Shown: one piece after another, positions 5,965 to 8,147 of the stretch
Layout of the letters: every line of letters begins with the position of its first letter
Numbering within the stretch: position 1 is the first letter of the stretch
Source of the DNA: Solirubrobacterales bacterium
GTDB taxonomy: Bacteria; Actinomycetota; Thermoleophilia; Solirubrobacterales; Solirubrobacteraceae
Direction of reading: 5' to 3'
NCBI GenBank assembly: GCA_003134675.1
Contig: PLBZ01000093.1
Coordinates: 36,544 to 44,690, forward strand
Length of the DNA: 8,147 bases
Program-made: the position numbers and the translations under genes
Notes under the pieces: generated by a model
What the model was told of the DNA's origin: nothing
Databases searched by the model: none
The model's input: only the letters and a program-made list of their open reading frames with translations

Positions 5965-6990
5965 CTAGAACAGCGCCGCCTCGGCCGCGGCGGCCGGCGG
6001 CTCGAGTCTCAAATGCGCGAAGGCCGCCGGGGTCGCTGCGCGCCCGCGCGGGGTCCGCTTGATCAGTCCCTGCTGGAGTAGATACGGCTCGTAGACGTCC
6101 TCGATCGTGTCCTGCTCCTCCCCCACCGCGACCGCCAGCGTCGACAGGCCGACAGGGCCGCCCGCGAACTTCGCGCAGATCACGCTCAGGATCTCCCGGT
6201 CCAGCCGGTCCAGCCCGCGCTCGTCCACCTCCAGCATCTCCAGCGCCGCCGCAGCAGCCGCCGCCGTCACCACGCCCTCCATCCGCACCTCGGCGAAGTC
6301 GCGAACGCGCTTGAGCAAGCGATTGGCCACCCGCGGCGTCCCCCGGCTGCGCGCCGCAATCGCCACCGCGCCGTCGTCCTCCAGGCCGATCTGAAGGATC
6401 CCCGCCGAGCGCCTGACGATGCTCGCCAGCTCGTCCACCCCATAGGGCTCCAACCGCGCCTGAATCCCGAAGCGATCGCGCAGCGGCGTCGTCAGCAGCC
6501 CCGTGCGCGTCGTCGCCCCCACGAGCGTAAACGGCGGCAGCTCGAGCGTCACCACGCGCGCGCCCGCCCCCTGCCCGACCGTGATCGGCAGCCGGTGATC
6601 CTCCATCGCCGGGTAGAACGTCTCCTCGAGCGTGCGCGACAGGCGGTGGATCTCATCCACGAAGAACACGCTTCGCGGCTCGAGCGCCGTCAGGAACGCC
6701 GCGATGTCGCCCTTTCGCTCCAGCGCCGGGCCGGCGGTCTGCACGAACGGCACTTCCAGCTCCGCCGCCACGATCTGCGCGAGCGAGGTCTTCCCCAGCC
6801 CCGGCGGCCCCGCCAGCAGCAGATGATCGAGCGCCTCCCCCCGCGCGCTCGCCGCCTCGATCGCCACTCCGAGCTGCTCCAGCAGCGTCCGCTGCCCGAC
6901 GAAGTCCTCAAGGCGCCTCGGGCGCAGCGAACGGTCGAGCTCGTCCTCCTCGACCAGGTACGGGGTTTGGATACGGGCGGTCTCAGTCAT
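5965..6990 (-). CDS. ruvB: Holliday junction branch migration ATPase RuvB
   Basis: RuvB is the hexameric AAA+ motor that, loaded by RuvA, pumps DNA through Holliday junctions. The 341-residue length is normal for the family. Walker A is GPPGLGKT at 61-68, Walker B is VFFVDE at 108-113, sensor 1 lies in LVGATTRTG at 156-164, the arginine-finger region is PLRDRFG at 169-175, and the sensor-2 region is [11 protein letters not shown] at 216-226. The C-terminal winged helix runs from about 256 to 330, with [10 protein letters not shown] at 277-286 and a basic KRTPRGR at 311-317. An alanine run at 243-249 and an Ala-rich C-terminus are low-complexity decoration. The ATG at 6990 overlaps the ruvA stop by four bases (ATGA), and no strong Shine-Dalgarno is seen, so translation is probably coupled to ruvA. 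Confidence 0.98.
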   Translation of the reverse strand: MTETARIQTPYLVEEDELDRSLRPRRLEDFVGQRTLLEQLGVAIEAASARGEALDHLLLAGPPGLGKTSLAQIVAAELEVPFVQTAGPALERKGDIAAFLTALEPRSVFFVDEIHRLSRTLEETFYPAMEDHRLPITVGQGAGARVVTLELPPFTLVGATTRTGLLTTPLRDRFGIQARLEPYGVDELASIVRRSAGILQIGLEDDGAVAIAARSRGTPRVANRLLKRVRDFAEVRMEGVVTAAAAAAALEMLEVDERGLDRLDREILSVICAKFAGGPVGLSTLAVAVGEEQDTIEDVYEPYLLQQGLIKRTPRGRAATPAAFAHLRLEPPAAAAEAALF

Positions 6991-7568
6991 GTGGCTCGTG
7001 CAGTTCGCAGCGCCTGTGCGATCAGTGCCTCAGCGCTGTCTCCCTCTGCGCCTCTGAGCAGCTCCTCCGCCTCACCCGGCGCGTACCCCAGCTCGATCAG
7101 GCCGTCGCGGGCCAGCGCCATTGGCCCATCTCCCCTCCGTGCCACGATCGGGCCGCTCGACGCGTCCTCACCGACCTTGTCCCTCAGCTCGACGATTATC
7201 CGCTCCGCCGTGCGCTTGCCGATCCCCGGGACAGCCTGAAAGCGAGCCGCGTCCTGGCCCGCGATCGCCGCCATCAGCTCGCGCGGCGTGCCGCCGGAGA
7301 GCACCGCCAGCGCGACCTTCGGACCGACCGCCTGAACTGACAGCAGCATCAGGAACAGGTCGCGCTCCTCCTCGGAATGAAAGCCGTACAGCGACAGCGC
7401 GTCGTCGCGCACGATCAGATGCGCGTGCAGCGTCGTCTCCTCGCCCGCCGCCGGGACGTGGCGCAGCGTCTCCGCCGAGACCGCCGCGCGGTAGCCGACG
7501 CCGCCGCACAGGATCACCACGTGATCGGTCCGCCTGACCGCCACCTCTCCCCTCAGCATCCCGATCAT
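6987..7568 (-). CDS. ruvA: Holliday junction DNA-binding protein RuvA
   Basis: RuvA tetramers hold the Holliday junction in a square-planar form and recruit RuvB. The 193-residue product has the N-terminal OB fold (1 to about 62: MIGMLRGEV, then GVGYRAAV at 23-30, ending LSLYGF). It has two helix-hairpin-helix motifs in domain II ([16 protein letters not shown] at 77-92; [17 protein letters not shown] at 112-128), a flexible linker (about 131-147) and the small RuvB-binding domain III (about 148-193). The frame stays open upstream as far as 7772, but the ATG at 7568 gives the canonical N-terminus and a 4-base ATGA overlap with the ruvC stop. A second ATG at 7559 (M4) is less likely. All key segments are intact. 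Confidence 0.97.
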   Translation of the reverse strand: MIGMLRGEVAVRRTDHVVILCGGVGYRAAVSAETLRHVPAAGEETTLHAHLIVRDDALSLYGFHSEEERDLFLMLLSVQAVGPKVALAVLSGGTPRELMAAIAGQDAARFQAVPGIGKRTAERIIVELRDKVGEDASSGPIVARRGDGPMALARDGLIELGYAPGEAEELLRGAEGDSAEALIAQALRTARAT

Positions 7569-8068
7569 CGCGCGGCCCCCGCGAGCGCCGCCGACAGCGG
7601 CGCACGGTTGGCGTGACACATCGCGACCGCCAGCGCATCGGCCGCGTGATCCGGGGTGGGCGCCTGCGGGAGCGCCAGCAGCGCCTGCACCATCTTTGCG
7701 ACCTGCTCCTTGTCCGCCCGGCCGTTGCCGCAGACGGCGGCCTTCACCTGCTGAGGCGTATAGCTCGTGCACGGCACTCCGCGCTGCCCGGCCGCGAGCA
7801 TCGCCGCGCCGCGCGCCTGGCCGACGGCAAAGGCGGTGCGCACGTTCTGGCCGAAGTAGAGCTCCTCCAGCGCCACCGCATCGGGCTCGTGCTCAGCCAG
7901 CAGCGCGTCCACGGCGGCATGGATATCGGCCAGACGCCGCTCCTGCGCCGCTCCGGCGGAAGTCTCGATCACGCCACCGTCGAGCGCCACGAGCCGGCCG
8001 GCGGCGCTCTCCACCACGCCGTAGCCCGTGTTTGCCAAGCCGGGGTCGATTCCCAGAACGATCACCAC
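7565..8068 (-). CDS. ruvC: Crossover junction endodeoxyribonuclease RuvC
   Basis: RuvC is the dimeric RNase H-fold nuclease that cuts Holliday junctions symmetrically. From GTG 8068 the protein is 167 residues, close to the 173 of E. coli. The acidic active site is visible: D8 in GIDPG, E68 in ALEEL, and H141 with D144 in DHAADAL. The His at the third position matches Thermus RuvC (D, E, H, D) rather than the four carboxylates of E. coli. YTPQQVKAAVCGNGRADKEQV at 103-123 is the conserved DNA-contacting stretch. The frame can be extended to a TTG at 8134, but that adds 22 non-conserved residues; GTG 8068 has a Shine-Dalgarno 7 bases upstream and yields the usual N-terminus. GTG 8065 is a close alternative. 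It is the first gene of the ruvCAB set in this window, and its stop overlaps ruvA by four bases. Confidence 0.97.
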   Translation of the reverse strand: MVIVLGIDPGLANTGYGVVESAAGRLVALDGGVIETSAGAAQERRLADIHAAVDALLAEHEPDAVALEELYFGQNVRTAFAVGQARGAAMLAAGQRGVPCTSYTPQQVKAAVCGNGRADKEQVAKMVQALLALPQAPTPDHAADALAVAMCHANRAPLSAALAGAAR

Positions 8069-8075
8069 CCGTGAT

Positions 8076-8080
8076 TCTCC
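8076..8080 (-). promoter_or_regulatory. Ribosome binding site of ruvC
   Basis: GGAGA on the minus strand lies 7 bases before the GTG at 8068. It decides the start of ruvC in favour of 8068 over the upstream TTG at 8134, whose extra residues do not resemble the family. Confidence 0.7.
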
Positions 8081-8115
8081 GCGTGGCGCCGGACGCCTGC
8101 CTGCCTTCCGGCTTA

Positions 8116-8129
8116 GATCCCTAGGGTTC
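8116..8129. promoter_or_regulatory. Imperfect 14-base palindrome upstream of ruvC, possible operator
   Basis: GATCCCTAGGGTTC has an 8-base perfect core (CCCTAGGG, 8119-8126) and two further matching pairs after one mismatch. It lies about 50 bases before the ruvC start, in a short AT-richer stretch that is the only non-coding part of the right end (8069-8147). RuvABC genes are often under LexA control, but this dyad does not fit the GAAC-N4-GTTC actinobacterial SOS box (its GAAC-like half is six bases from the other half, which reads GATC). I see no good -10/-35 pair here and no recognisable end of an upstream gene. Confidence 0.25.
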
Positions 8130-8147
8130 GTCAAAGAATAAATTGAG

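Noticed and set aside
6240..6270. Short GCC/GCA run in ruvB
   Set aside because: It encodes a seven-alanine stretch within an otherwise normal RuvB; a chance low-complexity feature of GC-rich genes.
6595..7239. Plus-strand 214-codon frame across ruvB/ruvA
   Set aside because: It is antisense to two conserved overlapping genes and resembles no family.
7569..7772. Upstream extension of ruvA into ruvC
   Set aside because: The extra residues are Gly/Arg/Ala-rich shadow sequence; ATG 7568 gives MIGMLRGEV and the ATGA overlap.
8116..8129. LexA/SOS box upstream of ruvC
   Set aside because: The half-site spacing and sequence do not match GAAC-N4-GTTC; kept only as an unnamed dyad.
8069..8134. N-terminal extension of ruvC to TTG 8134
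   Set aside because: The 22 extra residues are not RuvC-like, while GTG 8068 has a Shine-Dalgarno and gives the canonical VLGIDPG N-terminus.
8106..8134. TTGACG at 8134-8129 as a -35 element for ruvC
   Set aside because: No -10-like hexamer occurs 15-19 bases downstream; the only candidate (TCTAAG) is at 11 bases.

Overview
The window is a dense, high-GC bacterial gene cluster in which every supportable gene is on the minus strand. In transcription order (right to left) it reads ruvC - ruvA - ruvB - small zinc-ribbon/PAS protein - secDF (single polypeptide) - small three-helix membrane protein - recJ - relA/rel (cut by the left window edge). The high GC content, GTG starts, leaderless-type TANNNT signals and gene neighbourhood suggest an actinomycete-type bacterium. 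The fused SecDF and the RuvC/PAS sequence flavour make me favour a deep-branching class such as Thermoleophilia (Solirubrobacterales-like). That placement is an inference from memory, not a search result.

Right part (about 8068-5965): the RuvABC Holliday-junction resolvasome. The three genes overlap by 4 bases each (ATGA at ruvC/ruvA and ruvA/ruvB), so they are almost certainly co-transcribed and translationally coupled. RuvC starts at a GTG with a good Shine-Dalgarno, not at an upstream TTG.

Middle (about 5938-2216): a 149-residue protein with an N-terminal four-cysteine zinc ribbon fused to a lone PAS domain. A 992-residue SecD-SecF fusion follows, with an unusual four-cysteine insertion in the extracytoplasmic SecD region and a long charged cytosolic tail. 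Next is a 92-residue glycine-zipper membrane protein whose ATG shares one base with the secDF stop. A GC-rich hairpin with the stop codon of the small gene in its loop lies just before recJ.

Left part (2184-1): the RecJ 5'-3' single-strand exonuclease, then, after a 49-base gap, the N-terminal part of a long-type RelA/SpoT (p)ppGpp enzyme. That gap contains a plausible promoter whose -10 element lies 6 bases from the ATG, with no Shine-Dalgarno, as expected for a leaderless mRNA.

Together the cluster combines homologous-recombination repair (RuvABC, RecJ), the Sec motor (SecDF) and stringent-response control (Rel). This is a variant of the known ruv - (queA/tgt/yajC) - secDF - recJ - apt - relA neighbourhood. 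The yajC/tgt slot holds the zinc-ribbon/PAS gene, the secDF-recJ junction holds the small membrane gene, and apt is absent. The two small genes are the least explained part. I see no mobile element, CRISPR array, tRNA or rRNA, and no gene-free stretch above 300 bases. The longest stretch without a gene is the 79 bases upstream of ruvC.
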